A program made the translations under genes and the position numbers. Shown piece by piece: positions 1 through 8,711 of a stretch of DNA of 64,000 nucleotides. The DNA is from JASLBX01 sp036374175 (lineage in GTDB: Bacteria; Actinomycetota; Actinomycetes; Jiangellales; Jiangellaceae). How positions within the stretch are numbered: position 1 is the first letter of the stretch; each line of letters starts with the position of its first letter. The stretch spans positions 11,884 to 75,883 of the forward strand of contig DASUUH010000116.1 in assembly GCA_036374175.1 (NCBI GenBank), read 5' to 3'. Under the pieces are notes generated by a model. It worked only from the letters and a program-made list of their open reading frames with translations. It did no database searches and was not told the DNA's origin.

Positions 1-1
1 C

Positions 2-640
2 ATCGGATTGCTGTCCGAGAACCGGTCCGCCGCTGGCGCTACCCGGCCCAATGCCACGGCGGCGGAGAACCAGAACCGGCGGAGCTACGGGCAGATGTGG
101 TTGATCAGGAAGGTCCTGGAGTACCACCGGGACAACCTCCCGCTGATCCAGGACACGATCACAAACTCGATTGCCTTCCAGAGGTCCAATGAAGGCCCGA
201 TCGTGTTCCGCGGTTCGTACCCGTGGCCGCTGTTCCCGCCGCTGCCCAGCGCGCCGGCCGTGGACGCGCCGGCTCCGGGGTCAATCCTGCCGGAGCCGCC
301 GTGCGGCTACTTCCTCACCGAGGAGCAGTACTCGGGGGCGAACCCCCACGGCACAGTCGCCGACCGGTTAGGGCTGCACGGGATCGACGTCGTGCGCGCT
401 CCAGCCCGCGACGACCTCGGCCGCGGCTACCTGGTCCTGATGAACCAGCGGCTGCGCGGCTTGATCCCGTTACTGCTCGACGGACAGGCCGCCGAGCCGA
501 TGGTCGACGGCGTCCGCCTGTTCCCGGCGACAGGACCGGACGGTGAGCCGCTTCCCGACGTGGCGTGCGGCCGTGGGAAGGCCGTGCCGACCGCGGACAT
601 CGACGTCGCCTATGACCTGGACTACCCGACCGACGAGTAA
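2..640 (+). CDS. M14-type zinc carboxypeptidase, C-terminal part (5' end outside window)
   Basis: The reading frame is already open at base 2 and runs 212 residues to a TAA, so this is the 3' end of a gene cut by the window edge, not a pseudogene. The first visible residues (IGLLSENRSAAG) match the segment just before the C-terminus of secreted M14 metallocarboxypeptidases. The zinc-ligand part must lie upstream. The rest holds a helical stretch (GQMWLIRKVLEYHRDN) and a proline-rich C-terminal extension with no recognised domain. A related complete gene follows on the same strand, so this looks like a tandem paralogue pair. The family assignment is moderate because the catalytic residues are not in the window. 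Confidence 0.6.
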   Translation: MGLLSENRSAAGATRPNATAAENQNRRSYGQMWLIRKVLEYHRDNLPLIQDTITNSIAFQRSNEGPIVFRGSYPWPLFPPLPSAPAVDAPAPGSILPEPPCGYFLTEEQYSGANPHGTVADRLGLHGIDVVRAPARDDLGRGYLVLMNQRLRGLIPLLLDGQAAEPMVDGVRLFPATGPDGEPLPDVACGRGKAVPTADIDVAYDLDYPTDE

Positions 641-651
641 GGCCAGGAAGA

Positions 652-692
652 GGACCGGTACGCGGCTCGCGACCGGAGTTGCGTACCGGTCC
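652..692. terminator. 12-bp perfect inverted repeat after the first gene
   Basis: The arms at 652-663 and 681-692 (GGACCGGTACGC and its complement) are separated by 17 bases and lie 12 bases after the stop codon at 640. There is no T-run. It probably acts as a stem-loop terminator or 3' stabiliser between the two peptidase genes. Confidence 0.55.
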
Positions 693-760
693 ATCCGGAT
701 CGCGACGGAAGGAGGCCCACGCGATGTTCGGATAACGCCCCTCTGACCTCAGGCGGTTTG

Positions 761-2395
761 ATGTCCGCCCGAACTCTCATCTCGTCAATCGCAACAGCGA
801 TCCTCGCCGCTACCTTCCTCGCGCCATTGTCCGAGGCTCAGGACGCTCAGGCCGATTGCCGCAACCTGCCCGGCGAACGCTCCGACGATGGCTGGACCAA
901 CCACGAGCAGTTGGGACTGAAGCTCGCGCATATCGAAGCGACCAGCCAAGGGCGGGTCGCGGTCGATGTCATCGGGCACTCGCACCGCGGCCGGGAGCTC
1001 TACGCGGCACGCGTCGGCACCGGTGCCCGCGTGCTGCTCATAACCAGCGAGATCCACGGCAACGAGAAGACCGGCACCGAGGCTCTGCTGCAGATGCTCA
1101 GGACGCTCGGGTCCAGCAACACCACGCAGATCCAAGCGATCCGGGACAACGTCACGATCGTGGCGGTCCCGAAGTTCAACCCGGACGACGCCGAGCTCAA
1201 CCGGCGCCAGAACGACTTCCCGTGGAGCGAAGTTCAGGCGAAGTTCCCGCAGTTCCAGGGCTTCAACCCGCCGTTCTACTACAGCAACGGTGCCCGAGGG
1301 TTCGATCTCAACCGGGACTTCAATGCGGACCTGAGCTACGAACCCCAGCCGGCGGACCTTCCGACCAATGAGTCGCAACCTGGTCTGTACCTGACGAACG
1401 AGGCCCGAGCACTGCGGGACCTCTACGTGGACCTGCGGAACGAGTTCGGCCTCGTCGACGGGTACGTCGACCTGCATCACATGGGGCCGTGCAGCCAGCA
1501 GGACGGCGCCCGGCCGAATCTTGTCACGGTCGATCCGCCGTCCGCCGCCGCCGGCAGCTACGAAGCCGCCGGCGCCAGCTCTGGTCCCAACCCCACGCGG
1601 CAGGGCTTGTCCGGGGACATCGTGGTCGTGAACGACGGCACTGGGAACCCGACCCGGGCCTGCCAGCCGTTGGTCGCCTTTCCAGAGGGCGCCATCGCGC
1701 TGATCGATCGCAACCCATGCCTGGGCCAGTCGACGAACAACTCGCACCTCACAAAGATCAACAACGCTCAGGATGCCGGCGCGGTCGCCGTCATCATGGT
1801 CAACCACCTGGCCACACTGCCCGGAAACGTGGGCGGCAACGATCCCGACATCACGATCCCGGTGGTGCACATCTCTCGCGCCGACGGCGACATCATCAAG
1901 GCGGGTCTGCCGGCCTCAGGCGCGATCAAGAACGTGGTGGGCCAGTACGTCACGGTGGCGCTGGACCATCCGCCGCTCGGCTCTGACGCGGACGGCAACC
2001 CGCAGTACTCCGCCTGGCCGCTTCTGGACCAGGACAAGTCGCGCCGGTTCGCGCTGGCCGCGGCGCTTGGCCTGTACGACCACGCCGGAGGTGGGAATGC
2101 CGAGCCGTCGCCGTTCTTCGGCGGAGTCACCCGGTACATCCACAACCAGGTAAGTGACGGCTACGCCACCGACCGCAACTTCGCCGGCCAGGCAAGATCG
2201 GCGTTCGCGCTGAACGGCACCGGCACCGTGCTGTTCGAGGTGCGTGGTCAGCAACATGCCTGGGGCCAGAAGCAGATGGGCATGCTCATCCAGGTCGTGC
2301 TGACCGGGCTCTGGGGCATTGCTGAGCGGATGGCCGATGGCTCTATCGACGAGCTCAACGGCGACGACTTCTACAACCTGCCCAAGTACTGGTGA
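761..2395 (+). CDS. Secreted M14 zinc carboxypeptidase with inserted PA-like domain
   Basis: This 544-residue protein starts with a signal-peptide-like hydrophobic segment (residues 5-26, ending near LSEAQDAQA), so it is probably exported. Zinc ligands of M14 peptidases are visible: the HxxE pair at His99/Glu102 (EIHGNEKTGTEAL) and a third ligand at His239 or His240 (VDLHHMG). The substrate-binding Arg/Asn motif GFDLNRDFN lies between them, and the catalytic Glu493 is in LFEVRGQ. About 250 residues separate the third ligand from the catalytic Glu. Part of that gap (about residues 283-382) resembles a protease-associated (PA) domain (AIALIDRNPC, AGAVAVIMVN, IPVVHISRADG). ATG 761 was chosen; TTG 758 directly before it is an alternative. 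The start has only a weak AGGCGG upstream. The substrate is not predictable beyond peptide C-termini. Confidence 0.82.
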   Translation: MSARTLISSIATAILAATFLAPLSEAQDAQADCRNLPGERSDDGWTNHEQLGLKLAHIEATSQGRVAVDVIGHSHRGRELYAARVGTGARVLLITSEIHGNEKTGTEALLQMLRTLGSSNTTQIQAIRDNVTIVAVPKFNPDDAELNRRQNDFPWSEVQAKFPQFQGFNPPFYYSNGARGFDLNRDFNADLSYEPQPADLPTNESQPGLYLTNEARALRDLYVDLRNEFGLVDGYVDLHHMGPCSQQDGARPNLVTVDPPSAAAGSYEAAGASSGPNPTRQGLSGDIVVVNDGTGNPTRACQPLVAFPEGAIALIDRNPCLGQSTNNSHLTKINNAQDAGAVAVIMVNHLATLPGNVGGNDPDITIPVVHISRADGDIIKAGLPASGAIKNVVGQYVTVALDHPPLGSDADGNPQYSAWPLLDQDKSRRFALAAALGLYDHAGGGNAEPSPFFGGVTRYIHNQVSDGYATDRNFAGQARSAFALNGTGTVLFEVRGQQHAWGQKQMGMLIQVVLTGLWGIAERMADGSIDELNGDDFYNLPKYW

Positions 2396-2416
2396 ACACG
2401 CCGGCAACGGTTCGGT

Positions 2417-2460
2417 GATCACGCAAAGCGGGTGGCGTGTCGAACCCGCTTTGCGTGATC
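2417..2460. terminator. 17-bp perfect inverted repeat between convergent genes
   Basis: The arms at 2417-2433 and 2444-2460 (GATCACGCAAAGCGGGT and its complement) are separated by 10 bases and sit between the ends of two convergent genes (2395 and 2473). A stem of this length without a T-run fits a bidirectional terminator. Confidence 0.7.
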
Positions 2461-2472
2461 GCCGGAGGAGGG

Positions 2473-3870
2473 TTAGTCCTCGACGATGTGCTCGGCGAAT
2501 CGCTCGCGGGCGGCCGTCCAGGCGTACCGGTCGAACCGTCCGTCTTCGCGCAGCGCGGCGACTGCGTCGTAGCCCATCTGCATGGCGTGATGGGCATTGT
2601 CGTGGACGAACAACCCCTGCCGGCCGAAGCTCACGACCCGGCGGAGCATCCGCGACCAGTGGTCGATGGCGCCGAGATGTGTCTCGAACCCCACCCGGTA
2701 GATCGGATAGACCTGGCCGAGCCGCCGGGTTTCGACGCCGATCCGATTGACCTTGGGCAAGCCCGTCAGAGCCAGGGTCTCATCGACGAGGTCGCCGAGC
2801 GACTCATCGTCCATCCCCCAGACCTCATCGGTCATCGAGCACGGGATCTCGGCGCACAGGACCGAACGGTCCCGCGGATCAGCGGCGCTGTCGCGGTAGT
2901 TCGCGGGCTCCGAGATCCGGGTGATCGGCGTCTGCGGCCCCGGTATCGAGTGCGCGTCGTACGGCGTCCACCGTCCCCCGCCGTGCACCACGTAGACCAG
3001 TAGCATCGCGCGGTACCGCAGCCGGGCGGCGGCCTCCATGTCGTTCAGCGACGGCGCCGGACGGCAGATGCGCGCCAACTGAGGCAGCGGCAGCGTGGAA
3101 AAGGCGTGCCCGCCGGTGACCATGTCTCCGTCTTGCGTGGTGACCACGACCTCGTCCTCGATCACCCGCACGCTGTCGACTTCGGCCTCCAGCCTGATCT
3201 GGGCTCCTGCGGAGGTCGCCGCTTCGGCGAGGACCTCGACGATCTGGCCGAACCCGCGCCGCGGGTAATAGAACAGCTCGCCCCGGCCGGCGTCCGGGCG
3301 ATGCCGCACCATCCGTGCGGCCACCTTCCACGGCGTGTTGGCCGACACGCGCCGCCGCGCCTGTTCTCCGCTGATGCGTTCACCGGGCAGGCCCCACAAC
3401 TTCAGCGCGTAGGGGCCGTAGAGCTCGTCGTACAGAGTCTGGCCCAGTCCGGCGCGCAGCACCGCCGCGTAGCTGTCGTCGGTGGGTCGGCGCAACGACG
3501 CCGTCGCCGACTCAGCAGCGATCCGCATCAGCATCGGCCGAGGCAGCCGCCGCGCTAGCTCGGATGCCCGCAGTGGGAATCCGACCCAGCGGTCGGCTAC
3601 TCGCAGCCGGCCGCGCCGCGGCCGCAACTGCAGGTCGTCGCCGAGCAATTCGCGCAGGTCAGCGAGGAGGTTCGGCGGGGTGGACAGATGCAGCCGCTGG
3701 GAACCGTGGTCAACGCGCATTCCCGCCACCTCGAACGAGGCAGCGAGCCCACCGACCCGCTCGGCGCGTTCTAGGACCGTGACCTTCAAACCCCGCCTGG
3801 CGCCTTGCCAGGCAGCCGCCAGCCCGGCTGGGCCGGCGCCCAAGACGACGAGATCACGCGAACCGCTCAT
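2473..3870 (-). CDS. FAD-dependent protoporphyrinogen-oxidase-like oxidoreductase
   Basis: This 465-residue flavoprotein has an N-terminal Rossmann dinucleotide fold (VVLGAGPAGLAAAW, then the acidic VLERAERVGGLAAS) typical of the amine oxidase/protoporphyrinogen oxidase/UDP-galactopyranose mutase group. The motif VDHGSQRLH shortly after is common in the NAD(P)-binding FAD proteins that accompany glycan or carotenoid pathways. The start was placed at ATG 3870 because the glycine motif then begins within 10 residues; an in-frame extension upstream has no family match. It is divergent from the alkD-like gene with about 100 bases between. The substrate is unknown. A haem role is possible but hemH lies 26 kb away, so context does not decide. 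Confidence 0.75.
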   Translation of the reverse strand: MSGSRDLVVLGAGPAGLAAAWQGARRGLKVTVLERAERVGGLAASFEVAGMRVDHGSQRLHLSTPPNLLADLRELLGDDLQLRPRRGRLRVADRWVGFPLRASELARRLPRPMLMRIAAESATASLRRPTDDSYAAVLRAGLGQTLYDELYGPYALKLWGLPGERISGEQARRRVSANTPWKVAARMVRHRPDAGRGELFYYPRRGFGQIVEVLAEAATSAGAQIRLEAEVDSVRVIEDEVVVTTQDGDMVTGGHAFSTLPLPQLARICRPAPSLNDMEAAARLRYRAMLLVYVVHGGGRWTPYDAHSIPGPQTPITRISEPANYRDSAADPRDRSVLCAEIPCSMTDEVWGMDDESLGDLVDETLALTGLPKVNRIGVETRRLGQVYPIYRVGFETHLGAIDHWSRMLRRVVSFGRQGLFVHDNAHHAMQMGYDAVAALREDGRFDRYAWTAARERFAEHIVED

Positions 3871-3973
3871 TGGCGTTTGCAAGCCTAGCTCCAACTCGTC
3901 CACCAGCACAGTGGCGGCTGGACGTTCCGGTCTGCGTCATGCCCTGAAACGTCGCCAGCGTACGCTCTAGCTC

Positions 3974-4669
3974 GTGCCTAACGCGGACCAGCAGCTCGTC
4001 ACCGACATCCGGGACGCGCTGGCCGCGGCCGCCGATTCGGCCAAAGCCGGCCGAATGCAGGCGTACATGAAGTCCACGATGCCATTCAGGGGTGTCCAGA
4101 AGCCGGCCCGCGTGACCGCACTGCGCTCAGTGTTCTGCCAGCACGCCTTGTCTGATCAGGAAACCTGGGACGTGACGGTTCGCGTCCTCTGGGACGCCGC
4201 CGGGTTCCGCGAGGAGCGGTACGCAGCGATCGACCTGGCCCGGCACAGTCCCTATTCCAAGTGGGCCAGCGACGTACAGTCGATGGATCTCTACGATCAC
4301 CTGATCGTCACCGGCGCCTGGTGGGACTACGTCGACGACATCGCCATCCGCCTGGTCGGCCCGACGCTTCGGGCGCACCGGGCAGACGTCACTCCGATCA
4401 TCCTCGGCTGGGCACACGATGCCGACCGGTGGCGCCGCCGTGCCGCCGTGATCTGCCAGATCGGTGCGCGGGACGACACCGACACTGCACTTCTCACCGC
4501 GTGTATTCGTGATAATGCCGACGATCCGGACTTCTTTCTGCGTAAAGGCATCGGCTGGGCGCTGCGTGAGCACGCCGAGACAAACCCGGACTGGGTCCGC
4601 TCGTTCGTCGCCACCCACCGGGATGTTCTGTCTCCGCTGTCGATCCGGGAGGCCACCCGCCACCTGTGA
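3974..4669 (+). CDS. DNA alkylation repair protein, AlkD-like
   Basis: This 231-residue, mostly alpha-helical protein has the features of AlkD-type HEAT-repeat DNA glycosylases, which excise bulky or cationic alkyl bases (3-methyladenine, 7-methylguanine) without flipping the base. Recognisable stretches are AYMKSTMPFRGVQKPAR near the N-terminus, ARHSPYSKW, the aromatic-rich GAWWDYVDDIA and the late FFLRKGIGWALREHAE, where AlkD places DNA-contacting Trp, Asp and Arg residues. The start is GTG 3974. The gene is single, divergent from the flavoprotein gene and followed by the beta-oxidation operon on the same strand. Family placement is firm; lesion specificity is inferred. Confidence 0.88.
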   Translation: MPNADQQLVTDIRDALAAAADSAKAGRMQAYMKSTMPFRGVQKPARVTALRSVFCQHALSDQETWDVTVRVLWDAAGFREERYAAIDLARHSPYSKWASDVQSMDLYDHLIVTGAWWDYVDDIAIRLVGPTLRAHRADVTPIILGWAHDADRWRRRAAVICQIGARDDTDTALLTACIRDNADDPDFFLRKGIGWALREHAETNPDWVRSFVATHRDVLSPLSIREATRHL

Positions 4670-4705
4670 GCGGGCTTACGCCACGACCCTCTCGATGGAC
4701 TAAGC

Positions 4706-4717
4706 TACTGATGAGTA
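4706..4717. promoter_or_regulatory. Candidate operator upstream of the thiolase-fadB operon
   Basis: TACTGATGAGTA is an imperfect dyad (arms TACT and AGTA) about 40 bases upstream of the thiolase start. TetR-family repressors of fatty-acid genes commonly use short palindromes of this kind. No regulator gene is adjacent, so the bound protein is not identified. Confidence 0.35.
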
Positions 4718-4757
4718 ACATTGGCTGTAGGACTGCCAACGTCATCTGGAGGGACTC

Positions 4758-5987
4758 GTGCCCCGTCAGCTCCGTGACGTCGTCTTCGTCGACGGCGTCC
4801 GTACCCCGTTCGGCAAGGCCGGCCCGAAGGGCATGTACCACGAGACCCGGGCCGACGACATGGTTATCAAGTGCATTCGTGAGCTCCTACGCCGGCACCC
4901 GAACCTGCCGCCGGAGCGGGTCGACGACGTCGCCATAGCCGCCACCACCCAGATCGGCGACCAGGGCCTGACCATCGGCCGGACCGCCGCCTTGTTGGCC
5001 GGCCTGCCGCGCAGCGTCCCGGGCTACGCCATCGACCGAATGTGTGCCGGCGCGATGACCGCCGTCACGACCACGGCGGCCGGCATCGCGTTCGGCGCCT
5101 ATGACGTGGTGGTCGCCGGCGGCGTCGAGCACATGGGACGGCACCCGATGGGCGAAGGCGTGGACCCGAACCCGCGGATCATCGCGGAGAAACTCGTCGA
5201 CCCCAGCGCGCTCGTGATGGGCCAGACGGCCGAGAACCTGCACGACCGCTACCCCCACCTCACCAAGGAGCGGGCCGATGCGTTCGCCGCGGCCAGCCAA
5301 GCCAAGCTGGCCAAGGCGTACGCCGACGGCAAGATCCAGCCGCATCTCGTGCCCGTGGCCACCCGCAGTACGGAGCAGGGTTGGGGGCTCGCGACGGCCG
5401 ACGAGCCGCCGCGACCCGGCACCACGGTCGAAGACCTTGCCACGCTGAAGACCCCGTTCCGACCCCATGGGCGAGTGACAGCCGGTAACGCCGCTGGGCT
5501 CAACGACGGCGCCACGGCCTGCCTGCTCGCGTCCGCCGAGGCGGCGGCCGAGTTAGGCCTGCCGGCCAAGATGCGCCTGGTGTCGTATTCGTTCGCCGGC
5601 GTGGAACCCGAGGTGATGGGCGTTGGCCCGATCCCGTCCACCGAGAAGGCGCTGGCGCAGGCCGGGCTGACGATGGACGAGATTGGTCTGATCGAGATCA
5701 ACGAGGCGTTCGCCGTGCAGGTGCTCACGTTCCTGGAGCACTTCGGCATTGCCGATGACGACCCCCGGGTCAACCCGTTCGGCGGCGCGATCGCGGTCGG
5801 ACACCCGCTCGCGTCCTCCGGCGTCCGGCTGATGGCCCAGTTGGCGCAGAGCTTCGCCGACCACCCCGAGGTTCGCTACGGCATCACCACCATGTGCGTC
5901 GGCATCGGCATGGGCGGCACCGTGGTCTGGGAGAACCCGCTGCACCCTGCCTACAAGTCCGACGAGGTCGAGGAGGCGGCTGCCTGA
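4758..5987 (+). CDS. fadA: Acetyl-CoA acyltransferase (thiolase)
   Basis: This 409-residue enzyme catalyses the last step of beta-oxidation, thiolytic cleavage of 3-ketoacyl-CoA with CoA. The acylated nucleophile Cys is in DRMCAGAM near residue 95. The C-terminal active-site motifs are NEAFAVQ, GGAIAVGHPLASSG (His) and CVGIGMGGT (second Cys). The length is typical for the family. GTG 4758 is preceded by a GGAGG motif. Its stop overlaps the start of fadB by one base (TGATG), so the two are translationally coupled, as in other actinobacterial fadA-fadB operons. A dyad at 4706-4717 may be the operator. Confidence 0.93.
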   Translation: MPRQLRDVVFVDGVRTPFGKAGPKGMYHETRADDMVIKCIRELLRRHPNLPPERVDDVAIAATTQIGDQGLTIGRTAALLAGLPRSVPGYAIDRMCAGAMTAVTTTAAGIAFGAYDVVVAGGVEHMGRHPMGEGVDPNPRIIAEKLVDPSALVMGQTAENLHDRYPHLTKERADAFAAASQAKLAKAYADGKIQPHLVPVATRSTEQGWGLATADEPPRPGTTVEDLATLKTPFRPHGRVTAGNAAGLNDGATACLLASAEAAAELGLPAKMRLVSYSFAGVEPEVMGVGPIPSTEKALAQAGLTMDEIGLIEINEAFAVQVLTFLEHFGIADDDPRVNPFGGAIAVGHPLASSGVRLMAQLAQSFADHPEVRYGITTMCVGIGMGGTVVWENPLHPAYKSDEVEEAAA

Positions 5988-8098
5988 TGAGCAACACCGA
6001 GTTCACCGCTGCCTATCCCGACGAGGTCGTCACCAAGGCCTTCGTCCGGTTCGTCGAACTGCCTCTCGGCACTGGCAAGGCGGCCCTGATCACCCTGGAC
6101 AACGGGCACGACCACACCAAACCCAGCACCCTCGGCCCGGCCAGCCTGGTGGAACTGGACCGCGCGCTCGACGTCGCCTTCGCGGAGTCCGGCGTCGTGG
6201 CCGTCTGCATGACCGGTAAGCCGTTCATCCTCGCCGCGGGGGCGGACCTCAAAGGCGTGGCGCTGGTGACCGACATCGCGCAAGCCCGCGAGATCGGGCG
6301 GCTCGGCCACCGCGTGTTCCGACGCCTGGGTGAGGCGCCGGTGCCGACATTCGCGTTCATCAACGGCCTCGCCCTCGGCGGCGGGCTCGAACTCGCGCTG
6401 CAGTGTACGTACCGCACCGTCCTGGACAGCGCGCAGGGCATTGGACTGCCCGAGACGTTCCTCGGGCTGGTGCCGGGCTGGGGCGGCACCTGGTTGCTGC
6501 CGAACCTTATCGGCCCGGACGGCGCTGTAAAGATCATCGTCGAGAATGCCCTCAACCAAAACCGCATGCTCGGCGGCCGCCAAGTCGCCGAGATGGGCAT
6601 CGCGGACGCGATGCTCGGCGGCGGCGACTTCCTGGAGCAGTCCCTGACCTGGGCTGCACGAGTGGTGCGCGGCGACATCGACGTTGAGCGCCGCGAGATC
6701 GACCGGTCCGAGGACGCCTGGGAAACGGCCGTGGGCCGTGGCCGGGCGATGGCGGATGGCAAGGTCCACGGCGTCGCGCCGGCTCCCTACCGGGCCCTGG
6801 AGCTCATTTCTGCCGCCCGCACCCGCACCCGTGAGGAGGGTTTCGCCGCCGAGGACGAGGTGCTCGCAGAACTCATCATGAGCGAGGAGTTCCGGTCCGG
6901 CGTTTACGCGTTCGACCTCATGCAGCGGCGGGCGAAGCGGCCGGCCGGGGCGCCAGACAAGTCGCTGGCCCGCGAGGTGACCAAGGTGGGAATCGTGGGT
7001 GCCGGCCTGATGGCCAGCCAGCTCGCCCTGCTGTTCGTCCGCCGCCTCGAAGTGCCGGTGGTCATGACGGACCTCGATCTGGACCGCGTCGACAGGGGCG
7101 TCGGGTACGTCCACACCGAGGTCGACAAGCTGTTGGCCAAGGGCCGGATCTCGCAGGACAAGGCGAACCGGCTCAAGGGGCTGGTCAGCGGATCGACAGA
7201 CAAGTCCATCTTCGCCGATGCCGACTTCGTCCTCGAGGCCGTGTTCGAAGAGATGAAGGTCAAACAGCAGGTCTTCGCCGAGTTGGAGGCGATCGTCTCG
7301 CCCGAGTGCGTGCTGGCGACCAACACCTCGTCGCTGTCGGTCACCGAGATGGCCGCCGACCTGGCTCACCCCGGACGAGTGGTCGGGTTCCACTTCTTCA
7401 ATCCGGTGGCGCTGCTGCCGCTGCTCGAGGTCATCCGCGCCGAGAGCACCGACGATGCCACGCTCGCCACCGCATTCGCGGTCGGCAAGTCGCTGAAGAA
7501 GTCCTGCGTGCTGGTCAAGGATGCACCGGGGTTCGTGGTCAACCGGATCCTGACCCGGCTGATGGGCGCGGTCACCCGGGCCGCGGACGAGGGCACGCCG
7601 ATCGAGGTGGCCGACCGCGCACTCGCGCCGCTGGGCCTGCCTATGTCGCCGTTCGTACTACTGCAGCTGGTCGGGCCGGCCGTGGCGTTACACGTGGCGG
7701 AGACCATGCACGACGCTTACCCGGTCCGATTCGGGGTTTCGGACAACCTGCGCCGGCTGGTCGAGGCTGGCAAGCCGGGCATCTGGTCGTGGAACGAGCA
7801 GGGCCGGCCATACCTCGCCGAGGACACCGCCGCGCTGTTCAAGCAGGGCGACACCGTGCTGACCGAGGAGGAGGTCCGCGAGCGGGCGCTGTCGGCCGTG
7901 GCCGAGGAGATTCGCCTGATGCTGGACGAAGGAATGGTCTCGGAGGTTCAGGACATCGACCTCTGCCTGCTGCTCGGCGCCGGCTGGCCCTTCCACCTCG
8001 GCGGAATCACGCCGTACTTGGACCGGACGGGTGTCAGCGAGAAGGTGACGGGCTCGCGCTTCCTGCCCCGAGGCATCGCCAGCGTCGCCACCGGTTGA
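5987..8098 (+). CDS. fadB: Beta-oxidation multifunctional enzyme: enoyl-CoA hydratase / 3-hydroxyacyl-CoA dehydrogenase
   Basis: This 703-residue fusion carries out hydration and NAD-dependent oxidation of enoyl-CoA. The N-terminal half is a crotonase domain: oxyanion-hole motifs AAGADLKGV and NGLALGGGLELAL, then catalytic Glu in LPETFLGLVPGWGGT. From about residue 340 a 3-hydroxyacyl-CoA dehydrogenase follows, with the NAD-binding KVGIVGAGLMASQLAL, TNTSSLSVTEMA, the catalytic His in VGFHFFNPV, and DAPGFVVNRIL. A second C-terminal dehydrogenase domain completes the FadB/FadJ layout. The start ATG 5987 overlaps the thiolase stop by one base. With FadA it forms the hydratase, dehydrogenase and thiolase set. 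Confidence 0.93.
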   Translation: MSNTEFTAAYPDEVVTKAFVRFVELPLGTGKAALITLDNGHDHTKPSTLGPASLVELDRALDVAFAESGVVAVCMTGKPFILAAGADLKGVALVTDIAQAREIGRLGHRVFRRLGEAPVPTFAFINGLALGGGLELALQCTYRTVLDSAQGIGLPETFLGLVPGWGGTWLLPNLIGPDGAVKIIVENALNQNRMLGGRQVAEMGIADAMLGGGDFLEQSLTWAARVVRGDIDVERREIDRSEDAWETAVGRGRAMADGKVHGVAPAPYRALELISAARTRTREEGFAAEDEVLAELIMSEEFRSGVYAFDLMQRRAKRPAGAPDKSLAREVTKVGIVGAGLMASQLALLFVRRLEVPVVMTDLDLDRVDRGVGYVHTEVDKLLAKGRISQDKANRLKGLVSGSTDKSIFADADFVLEAVFEEMKVKQQVFAELEAIVSPECVLATNTSSLSVTEMAADLAHPGRVVGFHFFNPVALLPLLEVIRAESTDDATLATAFAVGKSLKKSCVLVKDAPGFVVNRILTRLMGAVTRAADEGTPIEVADRALAPLGLPMSPFVLLQLVGPAVALHVAETMHDAYPVRFGVSDNLRRLVEAGKPGIWSWNEQGRPYLAEDTAALFKQGDTVLTEEEVRERALSAVAEEIRLMLDEGMVSEVQDIDLCLLLGAGWPFHLGGITPYLDRTGVSEKVTGSRFLPRGIASVATG

Positions 8099-8112
8099 TC
8101 ACGTTCAGCATG

Positions 8113-8160
8113 CCTGTCGGTGCCGTACCAGCCGCATGCGGGTGGTACAGCACCGACGGG
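8113..8160. terminator. 22-bp imperfect inverted repeat after fadB
   Basis: The arms at 8113-8134 and 8139-8160 pair with three mismatches around a CATG loop, between the convergent fadB and VOC genes. It is framed by a second dyad, GATCACGT at 8097-8104 and ACGTGATC at 8182-8189. It is likely a bidirectional terminator. Confidence 0.6.
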
Positions 8161-8214
8161 CCTGGTGGGCGGCCCAGCCGGACGTGATCGAGCCTGCCGG
8201 CGAGTCAATACTGC

Positions 8215-8670
8215 TCAGTCGTCTGGATAGGCGGATTTCATCGCTTCGGAGTCGAACGCTGCGTCATTCGTCTCGTTGAGGCTGTACCAGTTGCCGAACG
8301 GATCGCGGAAGACCGCCTCGACGCCGTACGGCCGGTCGACCGGCTCCTGAAGGAACTCCACGCCGCGCGCTGAGTACTCCTCGAAGGTCTTCCGGCAGTC
8401 GTCGGTGTGCCATGCCCCGGCGCTGAGCGCGCCCTTGGCCAGCAAAGCGCGCAGCATCGCCGCCGTTTCCTCGTCGTGGGTCGGCGGTCCTGGCACACTG
8501 ATGGCCAACTGAAATCCTGGACTTGCCGGAGGGCCGACGGTAAGCCAGCGGTACCCGTTCTCCATCGTCAGGTCATGCCTTAGCTCGAAACCGAGCTTGT
8601 TGATGAAGAACTCCTTCGCCTCGTCGTAATCGGTGACGAACACGCCGACCACACCGAGATGGGTGATCAT
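8215..8670 (-). CDS. VOC family protein (glyoxalase/bleomycin-resistance fold)
   Basis: This 151-residue protein belongs to the vicinal oxygen chelate superfamily. It has paired beta-alpha-beta-beta-beta modules, starting with THLGVVGVFVTDYDEAKEFF and ending with EAVFRDPFGNWYSLNE, where the terminal Glu is the usual metal ligand. Such proteins isomerise or detoxify small molecules or bind them; the substrate cannot be read from the sequence. ATG 8670 has an AAGGAG motif upstream. It follows an AraC-type regulator gene by 41 bases on the same strand, a common pairing in actinobacteria. Confidence 0.8.
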   Translation of the reverse strand: MITHLGVVGVFVTDYDEAKEFFINKLGFELRHDLTMENGYRWLTVGPPASPGFQLAISVPGPPTHDEETAAMLRALLAKGALSAGAWHTDDCRKTFEEYSARGVEFLQEPVDRPYGVEAVFRDPFGNWYSLNETNDAAFDSEAMKSAYPDD

Positions 8671-8711
8671 GACTCGCTCCTTGCTGGTCGGATCGGCTGA
8701 CGGTTCCGACG

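Noticed and set aside
2..640. Truncated peptidase as a possible pseudogene
   Set aside because: The frame is open to the window edge, so the missing 5' part is explained by the cut.
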